Positions 63,758 through 64,000 of a DNA stretch of 64,000 bases are shown piece by piece. The stretch is taken from positions 1-64,000 of the forward strand of contig JBBRQD010000013.1 of the NCBI GenBank assembly GCA_038227045.1, written 5' to 3'. Origin of the DNA: JANXLS01 sp038227045. GTDB lineage: Bacteria > Planctomycetota > SZUA-567 > H5-PLA8. The stretch's first letter is position 1, and every line of letters begins with the position of its first letter. A model generated the notes under the pieces. The model did not search any database. It was not told the DNA's origin and saw only the letters and a list, made by a program, of their open reading frames with translations. A program made the translations under genes and the position numbers.

Positions 63758-64000
63758 GCCCGGTCGAGTACGCCATCGGCGCCAGCGTGCGCATTGGGAC
63801 GCCGCTATTGCTGGCCGGGCTGGGCGAACTCGTGCTGGAACGCGCCGGGATGATCAACATCGGTATTGAGGGCGTCATGCTCTGCGGCGCGTTCGGCGGA
63901 TTCTATGCCGGCTGGGCGTCACAGTCGCCGCTGCTAGGCGCAATCGTTGGCGCACTGACGGGTGCGGCATTCATGCTGATTTTTGCGTTCATGACCCTGA
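63754..64000 (+). CDS. Second ABC transporter permease, partial at window end
   Basis: It starts with ATG at 63754 inside the stop of the first permease (ATGA). The visible 82 residues (MSPVEYAIGASVRIGTPLL..., then LGELVLERAGMINIGIEGVML, FGGFYAGW) match YufQ/NupQ-type permeases, the usual partner. It runs off the window end without a stop codon, so the length is unknown. Confidence 0.88.
   Translation, partial: MSPVEYAIGASVRIGTPLLLAGLGELVLERAGMINIGIEGVMLCGAFGGFYAGWASQSPLLGAIVGALTGAAFMLIFAFMTL

Overview
The window reads as a moderately GC-rich chromosome of a free-living Gram-negative bacterium, most likely a member of the Planctomycetota (perhaps the Phycisphaerae side) or a neighbour in the PVC superphylum. 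This is inference. It rests on the gene style (VIT/VWA protein, WD40 and PQQ propellers, many small zinc-ribbon membrane proteins, an 87-residue MAKGQFHS-type protein), on a secretin/PilM-type locus resembling the Akkermansia Amuc_1098-1102 arrangement, and on the abundance of long palindromic intergenic repeats. No rRNA, tRNA, CRISPR array, prophage or classical transposase was found.

Layout. 0.2-2.3 kb: three minus-strand membrane proteins, two with B-box-like zinc fingers, one of them RDD. 2.5-6.8 kb: plus-strand VIT/VWA protein, Nudix hydrolase, small conserved protein, membrane protein. 6.8-13.0 kb: minus-strand acyl-CoA block with 3-hydroxybutyryl-CoA dehydrogenase, a two-subunit B12 mutase with isobutyryl-CoA-mutase-like specificity residues, a zinc-ribbon protein, a macro-domain protein and a short-chain acyl-CoA dehydrogenase. 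13-19 kb: argC, rsfS, a WD40 protein, a PduO-type cobalamin adenosyltransferase, pilT and a class V aminotransferase. 19-29.6 kb: DUF255 thioredoxin-like protein, DedA protein, cytochrome P450, MoaB-like protein, aldehyde dehydrogenase, truD, an ABC ATPase and an aberrant MnmE-like GTPase. 29.6-33 kb: a large secreted PKD-containing protein and small proteins. 33-44.3 kb: a conserved minus-strand housekeeping block (aroB, rpsB, tsf, pyrH, frr, tgt, yajC, secDF), interrupted between rpsB and tsf by a compact DUF559 element with 43-bp terminal inverted repeats. 44.4-49.3 kb: SGNH hydrolase, ExbB/ExbD, HlyD-type adaptor, UbiA-type prenyltransferase. 49.4-58.6 kb: a type IV pilus/type II secretion-like envelope complex (PilP-like, PilO-like, PilM-PilN fusion, secretin). 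58.9-64 kb: HemL-like aminotransferase, DUF1844 protein, PQQ propeller and two ABC permeases of the nucleoside/BMP class, the second cut by the window end.

How genes may work together. The mutase carries Phe/Gln where methylmalonyl-CoA mutase has Tyr/Arg. With the acyl-CoA dehydrogenase, the 3-hydroxybutyryl-CoA dehydrogenase and the ATP:cobalamin adenosyltransferase, this suggests a route from isobutyryl-CoA (valine, branched-chain acids) through n-butyryl-CoA into beta-oxidation. The secretin locus has an unusual PilM: its actin-like fold is split by about 300 Pro/Ala/Ser-rich residues and it is fused to a PilN-like segment. Two neighbouring proteins share a C-terminal PilP-like module. pilT lies about 32 kb away; no pilin, PilB, PilC or PilD is present in the window.

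A striking feature is that many intergenic spaces carry long near-perfect inverted repeats from several recurring sequence families, often abutting stop codons. They may act as bidirectional terminators or be non-autonomous mobile repeats.
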